From the NCBI RefSeq assembly GCF_035627495.1, contig NZ_DASPLO010000007.1, positions 1 to 64,000 of the forward strand: 64,000 nucleotides of DNA. The letters run 5' to 3'. This document shows, in pieces, positions 9,191 to 18,253 of this stretch. The notes under the pieces are model-generated. The model saw nothing but the letters and a program-made list of their open reading frames with translations. It was not told the DNA's origin and ran no database searches. The DNA is from Methylocaldum sp035627495 (GTDB lineage: Bacteria; Pseudomonadota; Gammaproteobacteria; Methylococcales; Methylococcaceae). Position 1 is the first letter of the stretch. Each line of letters opens with the position of its first letter. A program made the translations under genes and the position numbers.

Positions 9191-10300
9191 CTAAATCACG
9201 ATCAGCTCGGCGCGGAGTGCTCCGGCGCTTTTCAAAGCTTCCAGGATGGCGACGAGATCGCTTGGCGCAGCGCCTACGCGATTGACAGCTTGCACGATTT
9301 CATCGAGCGATACCCCGGGATTGAAAACGAACATACGGTTCGCTTCCTCGTTTACGGTCAAGTCGGATCGGGGCACCACGGCGGTCGAACCTCCGGAGAG
9401 GGGCGGGGGCTGGCTGACGATGGGTTTTTCGCTGATGGTGACCGAGAGATTGCCGTGGGTCACGGCGGCTGGTTGAACCCGGACATGGCTGCTGATCACG
9501 ACCGTGCCGGTGCGTGAATTGACGATGACCTTGGCGGGGGCCTCAGCCGGGCTGACTTCCAGATTTTCGATCATGGACGTGAACGAGACCCGCTGGGCCG
9601 GATCGCGCGGCGCGTTGACCTGAACGGATGCCGCATCCAACGGACGCGCCACGCTTCCGCCATAGGTTCGGTTGATGATGTCGGCTACTTGGTTGGCGGT
9701 GGTGAAATCGGGCGTATGCAAGTTGAGCATCAGATTGCTGCCTTGGGCGAAACCCGTCGGGACTTCGCGCTCCACCGTGGCGCCATTTGGAATTCTGCCG
9801 GAACTGGGCACGTTGACGGTGATCTTGGAACCGTCCTGACCCTGCGCGCTTAGCCCCCCGACCACGAGATTGCCTTGGGCAAGCGCATAGATCTGGCCGT
9901 CGGCGCCCTTGAGCGGCGTCATCAAGAGGCTGCCGCCGCGGAGACTCGTGGCGTCGCCCAGCGATGAAACATTGACGTCGATCGTCTGTCCGGGCTTGGC
10001 AAAGGCCGGCAGATCGGCCTGTATGGAAACGGCGGCGATATTTTTCGATTTGAGGTCGATGCCGGGTGGCACGGTCACGCCTAGTTGGAGCAGCATATTG
10101 CGCAAGGTTTGGCTGGTGAACCGGTTCTTGTCGCCGGTGCGGTTCAAGCCGACGACCAGGCCGTAGCCGATCAACTGGTTGCTGCGAACGCCGGCGACCG
10201 AGGCGATATCTTTAACCCGCTCCGCCATCGCCTGGGATTGCGGCAGGGCAAAGGCCAGAAGACCGATCTTAAAGACTGCGCGCAGAGAGAACATACCCAC
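9191..10300 (-). CDS. flgI: Flagellar P-ring protein FlgI
   Basis: FlgI builds the P-ring bushing in the peptidoglycan layer. The 369-residue precursor has a Sec signal peptide (hydrophobic run FKIGLLAFALP, cleavage near AMA-ER) and family blocks VRSNQLIGYGLVVGLNRTGD, NIAAVSIQADLPAF and, at the C-terminus, VGAAPSDLVAILEALKSAGAL. Length is as usual for FlgI. It lies 17 nt after flgH; L-ring and P-ring genes are co-expressed with the rod genes. Confidence 0.96.
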   Translation of the reverse strand: MGMFSLRAVFKIGLLAFALPQSQAMAERVKDIASVAGVRSNQLIGYGLVVGLNRTGDKNRFTSQTLRNMLLQLGVTVPPGIDLKSKNIAAVSIQADLPAFAKPGQTIDVNVSSLGDATSLRGGSLLMTPLKGADGQIYALAQGNLVVGGLSAQGQDGSKITVNVPSSGRIPNGATVEREVPTGFAQGSNLMLNLHTPDFTTANQVADIINRTYGGSVARPLDAASVQVNAPRDPAQRVSFTSMIENLEVSPAEAPAKVIVNSRTGTVVISSHVRVQPAAVTHGNLSVTISEKPIVSQPPPLSGGSTAVVPRSDLTVNEEANRMFVFNPGVSLDEIVQAVNRVGAAPSDLVAILEALKSAGALRAELIVI

Positions 10301-10317
10301 GGCCTTACCTCAATCGA

Positions 10318-10995
10318 TCAGAAGGGAAACAGTATGCTGGTGAAAAACCGTTGCAGCCAACCCATACGGTTGACGTCGGCCACTACGCCTTCTCCGTTGT
10401 AAATAAAGGTCGCATCGGCAACTTTTGTGGAGTCCACGGTATTGCTAGTATCGAGGTCCACCGGGCGCACCAGTCCCGAGAGCTTGATGTATTCATTGCC
10501 CTGGTTCAGGCCCACGCGCTTTTCACCCTGCACCCGGAGATTGCCGTTGGGCAGCACTTCCACCACGGTAACGCTGATGTTCCCGGTCAAGAGATTGCTC
10601 TGATTGCTCTCGCCTTTGCCTTCGAACTTGTGCGTCGATTCCAGGCTGCTGGATACGTTGTAACCGAGGATTTCAGCCGCTTCCTGCCCCATCAGCATGG
10701 GGGCTTTTACCTGGGTGGTCGCCGAACGGTCGGCCTTGGTATCCGCGTCTTTCTGGGCATTCGTTCTTTCCACCAGCCGGATGGTGAGGGTGTCGCCGAC
10801 CCGTCGCGCCTTATGGTCTTCGAACAGCCGCATGTCGTAGCCCGACTGAAAAATCGCCCCGGGATTCTGCATGGGCGGCGTCATGTCCTCGGGACGGGCC
10901 GGCGCGTAGGCAGGATCCCGCCGCGGCGGCGGATTGAGGATGGCGGCACAGCCGTTCAGCGTCAGCAGGATGAGAAAGAGGGCCGTGGACTTCAT
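10318..10995 (-). CDS. flgH: Flagellar L-ring lipoprotein FlgH
   Basis: FlgH forms the outer-membrane L-ring. The 225-residue precursor has a lipoprotein signal peptide with lipobox LNGC (Cys16). The mature protein contains the FlgH core DHKARRVGDTLTIRL followed by NAQKDADTK, and ends MGWLQRFFTSILFPF, the usual C-terminus. It sits between flgG (12 nt upstream) and flgI (17 nt downstream). Confidence 0.96.
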   Translation of the reverse strand: MKSTALFLILLTLNGCAAILNPPPRRDPAYAPARPEDMTPPMQNPGAIFQSGYDMRLFEDHKARRVGDTLTIRLVERTNAQKDADTKADRSATTQVKAPMLMGQEAAEILGYNVSSSLESTHKFEGKGESNQSNLLTGNISVTVVEVLPNGNLRVQGEKRVGLNQGNEYIKLSGLVRPVDLDTSNTVDSTKVADATFIYNGEGVVADVNRMGWLQRFFTSILFPF

Positions 10996-11007
10996 CGAAT
11001 CAGCACA

Positions 11008-11796
11008 TCAGAGCGTATTAGAGGCAAAGCCCAGCATTTCGTCCGTGGTGGCGATGGCTTTGGAGTTCATCTCATAAGCGCGCTGGGTTTCGATCATATT
11101 GACCAACTCCTCCACGACGTTAACGTTCGAAGTTTCCAGAGAACCCTGGACTACTTTTCCGATTCCGTCTTCTCCCGGCGTGCCGACAATCGGGGCGCCG
11201 CTCGAGACCGACTCCCGGTACTGATTTTCTCCGATCGGTTCCAGCCCTGTCGGGTTGATGAAGTCCGCGAGCTGGATGTTGCCGATGACATTGGGCGTAG
11301 GGTTGCCGGGCTCCAGGACGGATACCGTGCCATCGTTGCCGATCGTGACGCTCAAGGCGCCCTGCGGCACGGTCATGGCCGGTTCCAAGGGATAGCCGCC
11401 GTTGGTGACGATTTGACCGGTGGAGTCGAGCTTGAACGAGCCGTCGCGGGTATAGGCGATATCGCCGTTCGGGGTAAGAATCTGGAAAAAACCGCGGCCG
11501 TTGATGGCAATGTCCAGAGAGTTCTGGGTCTGGAGGATATTGCCCTGCGTGTGAATTTTTTCCGTGGCGACTGTCCGAACCCCGGTACCCAGCTGTAAGC
11601 CGGACGGGAGCGTGGTGTTTTGCGTGGACTGCGCTCCCACCTGCCTGACGTTCTGATAGAGCAGGTCTTCGAAGAGCGCCCGTTCCTTTTTGAAACCGGT
11701 GGTGTTGACGTTCGCCAGATTGTGCGAAATCACCGACATATGGGTTTGCTGCGCATCCAGGCCGGTCTTGGCGATCCAAAGGGAAGGGGTGGTCAT
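11008..11796 (-). CDS. flgG: Flagellar distal rod protein FlgG
   Basis: FlgG makes the distal rod. The 262-residue product has the axial N-terminus (TGLDAQQTHMSVISHNLANV, then NTTGFKKER), the GRGFFQ motif and a C-terminal helix (NVVEELVNMIETQRAYEMNS, then KAI). Length is typical (E. coli 260). It lies directly after flgF. A long open frame on the opposite strand across flgG and flgH is a composition shadow. Confidence 0.96.
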   Translation of the reverse strand: MTTPSLWIAKTGLDAQQTHMSVISHNLANVNTTGFKKERALFEDLLYQNVRQVGAQSTQNTTLPSGLQLGTGVRTVATEKIHTQGNILQTQNSLDIAINGRGFFQILTPNGDIAYTRDGSFKLDSTGQIVTNGGYPLEPAMTVPQGALSVTIGNDGTVSVLEPGNPTPNVIGNIQLADFINPTGLEPIGENQYRESVSSGAPIVGTPGEDGIGKVVQGSLETSNVNVVEELVNMIETQRAYEMNSKAIATTDEMLGFASNTL

Positions 11797-11820
11797 GGTC
11801 TTGAACCTCTCGGAGTGTCT

Positions 11821-12561
11821 TTAGCCGATCCGCATGAGTTCGGCGCTTGCGTTGCCGTTGTCTTCGACGGTCTTCATCATCTTGATCTGGTATTCGAACT
11901 CCCGCGCCAGTTCGATCATTTGCACCATTTCTTCCACGGTGCTGACATTGCTTCCTTCCAGCGAGCCGGTCACCAGTTGAACCTCGTTGGTGGCTTCCGC
12001 CGGAGCCCCGTCCTTGACCCGCATCAGCCCGTCCGTGCCTTTTTCAAGCTGGGATTTATCCGGTTTCACCAGCTTGATGCGGTCGAGCACCGCCAAGGCG
12101 GTGGCATTGGCGCCTTGCGGAATGATGCTGATCGTTCCGTCCACGCCGATTTCGACCTTTTGCGCGGGCGGAATGGCGATGGGTCCGGCGTTGCCGAGCA
12201 CCGCCAAGCCGCTGCCGGTGACGAGTTGTCCCTCGGGCGTGATATGCAAATCCCCGGCCCGTGTATACGCCTCGCTGCCGTCCTTGGCTTGCACGGCCAG
12301 CCAGCCTTCGCCGTTGATGGCGACGTCGAGATCCCGCCCGGTGGTTTGCAACGAGCCAGTCGACAAATCGACGCCGGGACGCTCGGTCATGGCATAGACC
12401 CGGCTGGGGTACCCGTTCCCGAATACCGGCATCGTGCGGAGTTGCTCGAAATCGGCGCGAAAGCCCGGGGTATTCGCATTGGCCAGATTGTTGGCGTTGG
12501 ATGCTTGGGCCAGCAGAATCTGCTTGGCACCGCTCATCGCGACATAAAGGCTACGGTCCAT
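11821..12561 (-). CDS. flgF: Flagellar proximal rod protein FlgF
   Basis: FlgF is a proximal rod subunit. The 246-residue protein has the shared axial N-terminus (AKQILLAQASNANNLANANT followed by PGFRAD), INGEGWLAVQ in the middle and a C-terminal NVSTVEEMVQMIELAREFEY helix. It lies between flgE (25 nt upstream) and flgG (24 nt downstream), in the standard order. Confidence 0.95.
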   Translation of the reverse strand: MDRSLYVAMSGAKQILLAQASNANNLANANTPGFRADFEQLRTMPVFGNGYPSRVYAMTERPGVDLSTGSLQTTGRDLDVAINGEGWLAVQAKDGSEAYTRAGDLHITPEGQLVTGSGLAVLGNAGPIAIPPAQKVEIGVDGTISIIPQGANATALAVLDRIKLVKPDKSQLEKGTDGLMRVKDGAPAEATNEVQLVTGSLEGSNVSTVEEMVQMIELAREFEYQIKMMKTVEDNGNASAELMRIG

Positions 12562-12586
12562 GGTCGGAGGTCCTGGCTATCGGGCG

Positions 12587-13852
12587 TTAACGAATATTGA
12601 GGAGCGTTTGGGTGATCGTGTTTTCCGTGGAAATGGTCTGCGCGTTCGCCTGATAAGCCTGCTGGGCGATGATGAGATTGACGAGTTGCTGCGCCAAGTC
12701 CACGTTGGCCCCCTCCAGTGCGCCGGCTTTGATGGAGCCGAAGCTGCTGGTACCGGCTACGCCATTGATCGGCACGCCCGAATTGGCGCTTTCTCCCCAT
12801 TCGGTGTCGCCGAGCTTGGAGAGTCCTTGCGGGTTTTGGAAACGGACCAGGGCCACCTGCCCCAAAGGTTTGGAACCCCCGTTGCTAAAGCGGGCAAAAA
12901 CGATCCCGGTGTCGTCGATGTCTACCCCCGTGAGTCGTCCGATGGTTAGGCCGTCTTGGGTCAAGGTGTTGACGCTAAATGCGCTGCCAAGCTGGGTGGA
13001 GCCGGCCAGGTCGAGCGTGAGCTGGATAGGCTGAGCACTGGGGTTGATGGTTACAGAGTCCGTCTGAAACTGGGTTGTCGCTGTGGAACCATTAACCTGG
13101 CTGAGCTTGCCATCGGAGTCGAACAATAAGGTAGTCGGGTCAGTGGTTGTGCCGCCCAGCATGTTTTGCCCGTCCACGTAGGCATGCAGTTCCCATTCGT
13201 TGGTGGTCGCGGTTTTGACGTAGTAACTGGTCGCGATGTGGGTATTCCCCAGTGAGTCGTAGATCGTGACCGAAGTGGCATGGGTATAGCTGGTGGGATC
13301 CGTCGGGTCGAAAGGCGTGGTGGCGGGCGGGGTTTGACGGGAATCGACATTGACGCCCATCGCTACGGAGCTCGTGGCTTTCGGCAGGCCTTGCGTCGAA
13401 TCGAGCTGCAAGGTCTGGAATACGCCGGTACTGAAGCCTTCGGCCACTGTTTCGCCATTTGGTGCGTAAACCAGCAGCGGTTGGCCGAGGTGATTCACCA
13501 CATAACCTTCTTGATCCATGTGAAAGGCGCCGGCGCGGGAATAGACCCGCTCATTGATGTTGTCGACGTTATCGCCGAGGACGAAGAAGCCTTCACCGCT
13601 GATCGCGAGATCGAGATTGTTCTCGGTGAATTCAAGGTTGCCTTGGTTGAACTGTTGCGCCACGTTAGTCACCCGTACGCCGGCGCCAGGCGTGATGGAC
13701 GAAACGCCTCCCAAGCTGCTGGCATAGACGTCGGCGAATTCGGAGCGGGATTTCTTGAATCCCGTCGTATTGGCATTGGCGACGTTGTTGCCGGTTACCG
13801 AGAGCATATTGGACGCGGCATTCAAGCCACTTAAAGCAGTGTTAAAGGCCAT
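12587..13852 (-). CDS. flgE: Flagellar hook protein FlgE
   Basis: FlgE polymerises into the flexible hook. The 421-residue protein starts MAFNTALSGLNAASNMLSVT, continues NANTTGFKKSRSEFADVY and ends with the axial helix LAQQLVNLIIAQQAYQANAQ. The central D1/D2 region (about 140-330), rich in Thr and Asp, is the exposed hook surface. FlgE secretion is the checkpoint for switching export specificity. It follows flgD (28 nt). Confidence 0.96.
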   Translation of the reverse strand: MAFNTALSGLNAASNMLSVTGNNVANANTTGFKKSRSEFADVYASSLGGVSSITPGAGVRVTNVAQQFNQGNLEFTENNLDLAISGEGFFVLGDNVDNINERVYSRAGAFHMDQEGYVVNHLGQPLLVYAPNGETVAEGFSTGVFQTLQLDSTQGLPKATSSVAMGVNVDSRQTPPATTPFDPTDPTSYTHATSVTIYDSLGNTHIATSYYVKTATTNEWELHAYVDGQNMLGGTTTDPTTLLFDSDGKLSQVNGSTATTQFQTDSVTINPSAQPIQLTLDLAGSTQLGSAFSVNTLTQDGLTIGRLTGVDIDDTGIVFARFSNGGSKPLGQVALVRFQNPQGLSKLGDTEWGESANSGVPINGVAGTSSFGSIKAGALEGANVDLAQQLVNLIIAQQAYQANAQTISTENTITQTLLNIR

Positions 13853-13880
13853 GACTTACCTCGCTAGATGACAATAGTTA

Positions 13881-14549
13881 TTAAAGGACAGCCCGAATAT
13901 CGTTTAACGTGTAACGCCCGAGACCGCTGAGATGGACTTCCATGCCTTTCGATCCGCCCACGGTTACGCTTTCCACCGGAGCGGCGATTTGCGTTTCGAG
14001 CGCTGTGGTTCGGCCGGCAATAACGGCTTCGGCTTTGATCCTGTAAAGTCCGGGATCGGCAAAGTGCAGTTCGTCTTCCAGCTTGCCATCCCACTCGAAC
14101 GACAACGGTCCTTCGGCTTGCGGCCCGAGTTCCAGCATTCGGATCAAATTACCGTTCTTGTCCGTAATTCGGACGTTAACCTGTTCGGCCTCGGACGGCA
14201 CACTCAGCTCGCCCTCGATCTTGCCGTTGGCGGCCAAAATGCCTTTATCGGAAGCGATCAGCGCGGATCGCCCCACCAGGTTCGCGGCCATCAAGGCCTG
14301 TTCTTTGTTGGCGGATGCCGCAAAGTCGGAGAATGAGGATTGCAATTGCTGGATTCCCGTCACGGTGCTGAACTGGGCCAGCTGATTGACGAATTCAGTG
14401 CCGTCCTGAGGCTTGAGGGGATTCTGACTGGTCAGTTGGGTGACCATCAGCTTGAGGAAGTCCTCTTGACCCAGTTCGTTGCGTTTCCGAGTTGGCGACG
14501 CGGTTTCGGTCAGTCCGAGAGATTTAAGCGCGTTGACATCGATGCTCAT
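13881..14549 (-). CDS. flgD: Flagellar hook cap / scaffolding protein FlgD
   Basis: FlgD caps the growing hook and is needed for FlgE assembly. The 222-residue protein has the conserved N-terminal block LGQEDFLKLMVTQLTSQNPL followed by KPQDGTEFVNQLAQFS, then tudor/FN3-like beta domains (about 85-215) containing GPLSFEWDGK. Length matches the family. It lies 11 nt after flgC. Confidence 0.95.
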   Translation of the reverse strand: MSIDVNALKSLGLTETASPTRKRNELGQEDFLKLMVTQLTSQNPLKPQDGTEFVNQLAQFSTVTGIQQLQSSFSDFAASANKEQALMAANLVGRSALIASDKGILAANGKIEGELSVPSEAEQVNVRITDKNGNLIRMLELGPQAEGPLSFEWDGKLEDELHFADPGLYRIKAEAVIAGRTTALETQIAAPVESVTVGGSKGMEVHLSGLGRYTLNDIRAVL

Positions 14550-14560
14550 GATCCGTCACC

Positions 14561-14980
14561 TCAGGCTTGTCCGAGACGCAAGGTCTGCAGCATCAGCTGC
14601 TTGGCGGTATTCGCCACCTCGACATTGTCCTGATAGGATCGGGATGCGGACATCATGTTGGTCATTTCTTCGATGGTGTTGACGTTCGGCTTGAAGATAT
14701 AGCCATCGGCATTGGCCATCGGGTGATCCGGCGCATATTCCATGCGCAAAGGCGTTTGGCTCTCCACCACGCCGAGTACCTGCACGCCGACCGGTGCGTT
14801 ACGCTTATCCGAGGCTTCCTGAAGCTGTGCCGCAAACACGGGCTGCCGGGATCGATAAGTCTGTTCGACGCTGCTGCTGACACTGTCCGCATTGGATAAA
14901 TTGCTGGCCACCAGGTTGAGCCGCAGCGACTGCGCGGCCATTCCGGAGCTGGCGATATCAAAGATCTTGAACGACGACAT
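14561..14980 (-). CDS. flgC: Flagellar proximal rod protein FlgC
   Basis: FlgC is a 139-residue proximal rod subunit. It has the axial N-terminus (FDIASSGMAAQSLRLNLVAS) and the family C-terminus NVNTIEEMTNMMSASRSYQD. Two nucleotides separate its start from the flgB stop, so the two are translationally coupled. FlgB, FlgC and FlgF form the proximal rod. Confidence 0.96.
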   Translation of the reverse strand: MSSFKIFDIASSGMAAQSLRLNLVASNLSNADSVSSSVEQTYRSRQPVFAAQLQEASDKRNAPVGVQVLGVVESQTPLRMEYAPDHPMANADGYIFKPNVNTIEEMTNMMSASRSYQDNVEVANTAKQLMLQTLRLGQA

Positions 14981-14982
14981 GG

Positions 14983-15375
14983 TTATTCTCCCGTCAGGGC
15001 GATTCTCAAAGAGGAGATCTTGCCACTCAAAAAGTTGAGAGTGGCTTGGTATTGCACCGCGTTTTCGGCGAAACGCATCTGTTCTTGTTCGGTTTCCACC
15101 GTATTGCCGTCCAAACTAGGTTGCGACGGTACCCGATACGATGTTTCTCCCCGCGATCCGAAGGGCGTTGCCGTCAGATGCCCGGCCTGGGTAGCCGCGA
15201 GGTTGACGGGGGAGGGGGCGACGCTTTTCAGTACCGAACGGAAATCCAGATCGCGGGCTTTGTAGTTCGGCGTGTCGGCATTGGCCAAGTTGGAAGCCAA
15301 TAACTCGGTGCGCTGATCGCGGAGTTTCAGCGCTAGGGGATGGATGCCGAGGGCATTATCGAAATTGATCGTCAT
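14983..15375 (-). CDS. flgB: Flagellar proximal rod protein FlgB
   Basis: FlgB is the first gene of the flgBCDEFGHIJ run. The protein begins MTINFDNALGIHPLALKLRD and has the axial motif ASNLANADTPNYKARDLDF. I prefer ATG at 15375 (130 residues). The GAGG Shine-Dalgarno is 8 nt upstream of it but only 2 nt upstream of the alternative ATG at 15381. A sigma54-like promoter lies just upstream (15410-15424). Confidence 0.94.
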   Translation of the reverse strand: MTINFDNALGIHPLALKLRDQRTELLASNLANADTPNYKARDLDFRSVLKSVAPSPVNLAATQAGHLTATPFGSRGETSYRVPSQPSLDGNTVETEQEQMRFAENAVQYQATLNFLSGKISSLRIALTGE

Positions 15376-15409
15376 AAACATATCCTCGTTGCCTGCTGTG
15401 CAGTACTAA

Positions 15410-15424
15410 GCACGAGGTATGCCA
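15410..15424 (-). promoter_or_regulatory. Sigma54-like (-24/-12) promoter before flgB
   Basis: On the minus strand TGGCATACCTCGTGC has GG and GC exactly 12 nt apart, as required for RpoN. Compared with TGGCACG-N4-TTGC it differs at the sixth -24 base and the first -12 base. Predicted transcription starts near 15398, about 20 nt before flgB. In polar flagellates such as Pseudomonas and Vibrio this operon is RpoN/FleQ-FlrC dependent, which fits. Confidence 0.5.
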
Positions 15425-15530
15425 CGTAAAAAGTGTCCGTCTAAACAGTAGCTTGTGAGTTATGGCTTGAAGACGGAAAAGATAAGCGGCAATTTTTCGC
15501 CACTTGGGGCGGTAAATTTGCCGGATAATG

Positions 15531-16373
15531 TCAGAGAGCTGGCTTTAAGCGGTAATAGCGGCAAGTGGCGCCGCGAACGATCTCATACGAATCAAGCCCG
15601 GACGGAAGGGATTCCGTGCTGCTCAGGAACAGGTAGCCGCCCGGATTGAGCACTTTGGCGATGCGCGCCAAGATATCGCGCTTCAATTCCTCGGAGAAGT
15701 AAATCAGCACGTTGCGGCAAAAGATAATGTCAAACTTCCCCAGCGCCGCGAAAGGCTTGAGTAAATTGAATTGCTGGAAGCGGACGCGATCGGCAACCTC
15801 CGGTTTGAGCTTCCATTTGTCCTGATAGCGCTCGAAGTAACGAGACTTTAGATTACCGTCCAATCCGCGCGACAATGCCATTTCGCTATAGACGGCCTGG
15901 GTGGCTTCGGCCAAAACTGATTCCGAAATGTCGGTCCCGATGATCTGTACGTTTCTTTTTATGCCGGTCCAACCGTAACGGAAGAATTCCTCGACACAGA
16001 GACCGATCGAATAAGGTTCCTGCCCTGAAGAGCAGGCTGCGGACCAAATTCTCAAGGGGCCTCCGGTTTTATTGGCCGCCCAAGCCGGCAAGAGAACGTT
16101 TCTAAGCTCCTCGAAATGGGAGTTGTCACGAAACCAAAAAGTCTCATTTGTGGTCATGGCGTCGATAATGCGGGTTCTGAGCTTCGAGGGGACGGCATCA
16201 ATTCGGAGTGCGGCTATCAATTGCGCTATAGACGCATAATCACTCTCTTTCAAAAGTCCGGTCAAACGATTTTTAACCAGGTATTGCTTGCCATTGCTGA
16301 GCAATATTCCGCACGAGTCCACGAGGAATTTCTGGAAGACTGAAAATTCGTCGGGATTCAAATCCGGTTTCAT
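15531..16373 (-). CDS. cheR: Chemotaxis protein methyltransferase CheR
   Basis: CheR transfers methyl groups from S-adenosylmethionine to glutamates of chemoreceptors. The 280-residue protein has an N-terminal helical domain (about 1-75) and a methyltransferase domain with the SAM-binding motif WSAACSSGQEPYSIG (about 110-124), IIGTDIS and FCRNVLIYF. There is no C-terminal pentapeptide-tethering extension. It follows cheV by 89 nt in the same direction and lies upstream of flgB, the arrangement seen in Pseudomonas. Confidence 0.94.
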   Translation of the reverse strand: MKPDLNPDEFSVFQKFLVDSCGILLSNGKQYLVKNRLTGLLKESDYASIAQLIAALRIDAVPSKLRTRIIDAMTTNETFWFRDNSHFEELRNVLLPAWAANKTGGPLRIWSAACSSGQEPYSIGLCVEEFFRYGWTGIKRNVQIIGTDISESVLAEATQAVYSEMALSRGLDGNLKSRYFERYQDKWKLKPEVADRVRFQQFNLLKPFAALGKFDIIFCRNVLIYFSEELKRDILARIAKVLNPGGYLFLSSTESLPSGLDSYEIVRGATCRYYRLKPAL

Positions 16374-16462
16374 GAATACTCCACTTGGCAGGCTTGTTTA
16401 ACGGCTCGCGCGGCATTTCGCGCAATGATGTGCTTGCCTGGTTTCGCTTGATTCGGAACTTC

Positions 16463-17410
16463 TTATGTCCTTCTTGCTTCTTGGGTCGATAAAAGATGTT
16501 CTTCCAGGCGCTGTTGTACAACCCGCGCGAGATCATCCGGAACGTATTTGGCAAGAAACTTGTTGGCGCCGACTTTTTCAACCATCGTCTGATTGAAGAC
16601 ACCACTCAGCGAGGTATGAAGCAACACATATACATCTTTCATAGCGGGGTCTTTGCGCATCTTTGCCGTGAGCGTATAGCCGTCCATGCGCGGCATTTCC
16701 ACGTCGGAAATTATCATGGCCAAGTAATCATTTAAATTTTTTCCTTCGGATACCCAGTGTTCGAGGATTTCCAGCGCCTCCTGGCCGTCTTTGGCAATCG
16801 TGCTCGTCACCTCGAGCTGGTCTAGTACACGCACGATTTGAGTACGGGCAACGACCGAATCGTCTACGACAAGCACACGCTGCTCAAGGACCTTGGTGTT
16901 CTCATCAATCACGCCGTCCGAAACGTGGTCGCTGCCACCTATGACTTCCTTCATTACTTTTTCCACGTCGATGACTTCGATGAGTTCCCTTTCGTATTGC
17001 GTCACGGCGGTAAGATAGCTTTCATTACCCGCGCCTTTCGGCGGCGGCTGGATTTGCTCCCAGCCCATATTGATGATGTGGTCGACCCCACTAACGAGGA
17101 ATCCCTGGGTAGAGCGGTTGTATTCGGTGATGATGACATAGCCGCCGCCGTCGCGAGGCAGCGGGCGCGCGCCAATAGCCATGGAAAGGTCCATCACCGG
17201 TATGGTTTTGCCGCGCAAGTGGGCAACCCCGCAAATCACCGGATGGGATTTCGGCAGCTGAGTCAGGGGCGGACACTGAATGACTTCCTGCACTTTGAAT
17301 ACGTTAATTCCGAAGCGCTGGAAGCCACCGAGTTTGAACAGCAGCAGTTCGAGGCGATTGTGTCCGGCGAGCTTGGTTCTTTGGTCCACGCCTTCGAGTA
17401 TGCCAGCCAT
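16463..17410 (-). CDS. cheV: Chemotaxis coupling protein CheV
   Basis: CheV couples receptors to CheA and adapts through its own receiver domain. The 315-residue protein has an N-terminal CheW-like domain (about 15-165; VAHLRGKTIPVMDLSMAIG) and a C-terminal receiver (about 180-305) with RVLVVDDSVVAR and the phospho-acceptor Asp in MIISDVEMPRMDGY. It is divergent from flgA with a 116-nt shared upstream region. Confidence 0.94.
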   Translation of the reverse strand: MAGILEGVDQRTKLAGHNRLELLLFKLGGFQRFGINVFKVQEVIQCPPLTQLPKSHPVICGVAHLRGKTIPVMDLSMAIGARPLPRDGGGYVIITEYNRSTQGFLVSGVDHIINMGWEQIQPPPKGAGNESYLTAVTQYERELIEVIDVEKVMKEVIGGSDHVSDGVIDENTKVLEQRVLVVDDSVVARTQIVRVLDQLEVTSTIAKDGQEALEILEHWVSEGKNLNDYLAMIISDVEMPRMDGYTLTAKMRKDPAMKDVYVLLHTSLSGVFNQTMVEKVGANKFLAKYVPDDLARVVQQRLEEHLLSTQEARRT

Positions 17411-17481
17411 TCTGAATCTCCGGGAAAAGTTGATCGTGACTAAAGTGTAGCGGCTGGCGGGTGATCCGCTTGAGTCCGGTT

Positions 17482-17497
17482 CGGCATATTACATGCA
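17482..17497 (+). promoter_or_regulatory. Sigma54-like promoter before flgA
   Basis: CGGCATATTACATGCA has GG at 17483 and GC at 17495, the 12-nt spacing of RpoN promoters. It differs from consensus at the first and sixth bases of the -24 box and the first base of the -12 box. Transcription would begin near 17508, giving a short leader before the flgA Shine-Dalgarno (GGAG at 17515). It resembles the candidate before flgB (shared GGCATA). Confidence 0.45.
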
Positions 17498-17526
17498 TCC
17501 TCTATTTAATCATTGGAGATGTATGT

Positions 17527-18225
17527 ATGCCAGGCAAACTAAAATTTTTGTTTCTACTCGCGTTGGCGGCTCCCGCGGCTTTCGCCGAGATTCGGCTACA
17601 GTCCCACGAGTCGATTTCGGCCGCGATAACGGCACTGATCGAGTCGGATTTCCGTCAGCGAAACCAGGAATACCAGGCGGAGCCGGTCAAGCTGGACATT
17701 CGTCTACAGCTGCCTCTGTGCGATCGGCCGTTGGATGCCTTCTTTCTTCCGGGGCGGCGCGAAAGCGGATTTCTTTCCGTCGGCGTGCGTTGCGAAGGCG
17801 GACGTCCTTGGACCATATACAACAAAGTTCAGGTCAAGGCTTTCCGGGAAGTTGTCATACTGAAAAATGCTGTGAGACAGGGTTCCGTTCTTACCGAGGC
17901 CGACCTTGGTTTGGAGAAACGAGACCTCGCGGAACTGCGCGGCGGTTATTTCACTTCTCTCGGGCAAACGGTCAATCGCCCTGTTAAGCGAACCTTGCCG
18001 GCCGGCACGGTGCTGAGCCCTGAATGGCTGTCCGTGTCGAAAATGGTTCGGCGTGGACAGAAGGTAATCATTCGGGCGGAGAGCAGTCATTTTGCCGTCA
18101 ATATGTCGGGGCAGGCTCTGGCCGACGGGGAGGCCGGTCAGCGGATTCGCGTTCGCAACGACCAATCGGCGAGAATCGTGGAGGGTACCGTCATGGGACC
18201 CGGTCTGGTCTTGATCGGACTTTGA
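17527..18225 (+). CDS. flgA: P-ring assembly chaperone FlgA
   Basis: FlgA is a periplasmic chaperone for P-ring (FlgI) assembly. The 232-residue precursor has a Sec signal peptide (KLKFLFLLALAAPAAFA) and a C-terminal SAF/FlgA domain (about 115-230) with LPAGTVLSPEWL, VRRGQKVIIRA and VEGTVMGPGLVLIGL. An upstream in-frame start at 17461 would give an unlikely leader. ATG at 17527 has GGAG 8 nt before it. Divergent from cheV and followed by flgM under its own promoter. Confidence 0.93.
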   Translation: MPGKLKFLFLLALAAPAAFAEIRLQSHESISAAITALIESDFRQRNQEYQAEPVKLDIRLQLPLCDRPLDAFFLPGRRESGFLSVGVRCEGGRPWTIYNKVQVKAFREVVILKNAVRQGSVLTEADLGLEKRDLAELRGGYFTSLGQTVNRPVKRTLPAGTVLSPEWLSVSKMVRRGQKVIIRAESSHFAVNMSGQALADGEAGQRIRVRNDQSARIVEGTVMGPGLVLIGL

Positions 18226-18253
18226 GGGCAGACAGAAAAAGGTGACTTGGCCC

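Noticed and set aside
10351..11598. 415-codon open frame on the + strand
   Set aside because: It lies entirely opposite flgH and flgG, has no recognisable domain, and codon patterns follow the flagellar genes.
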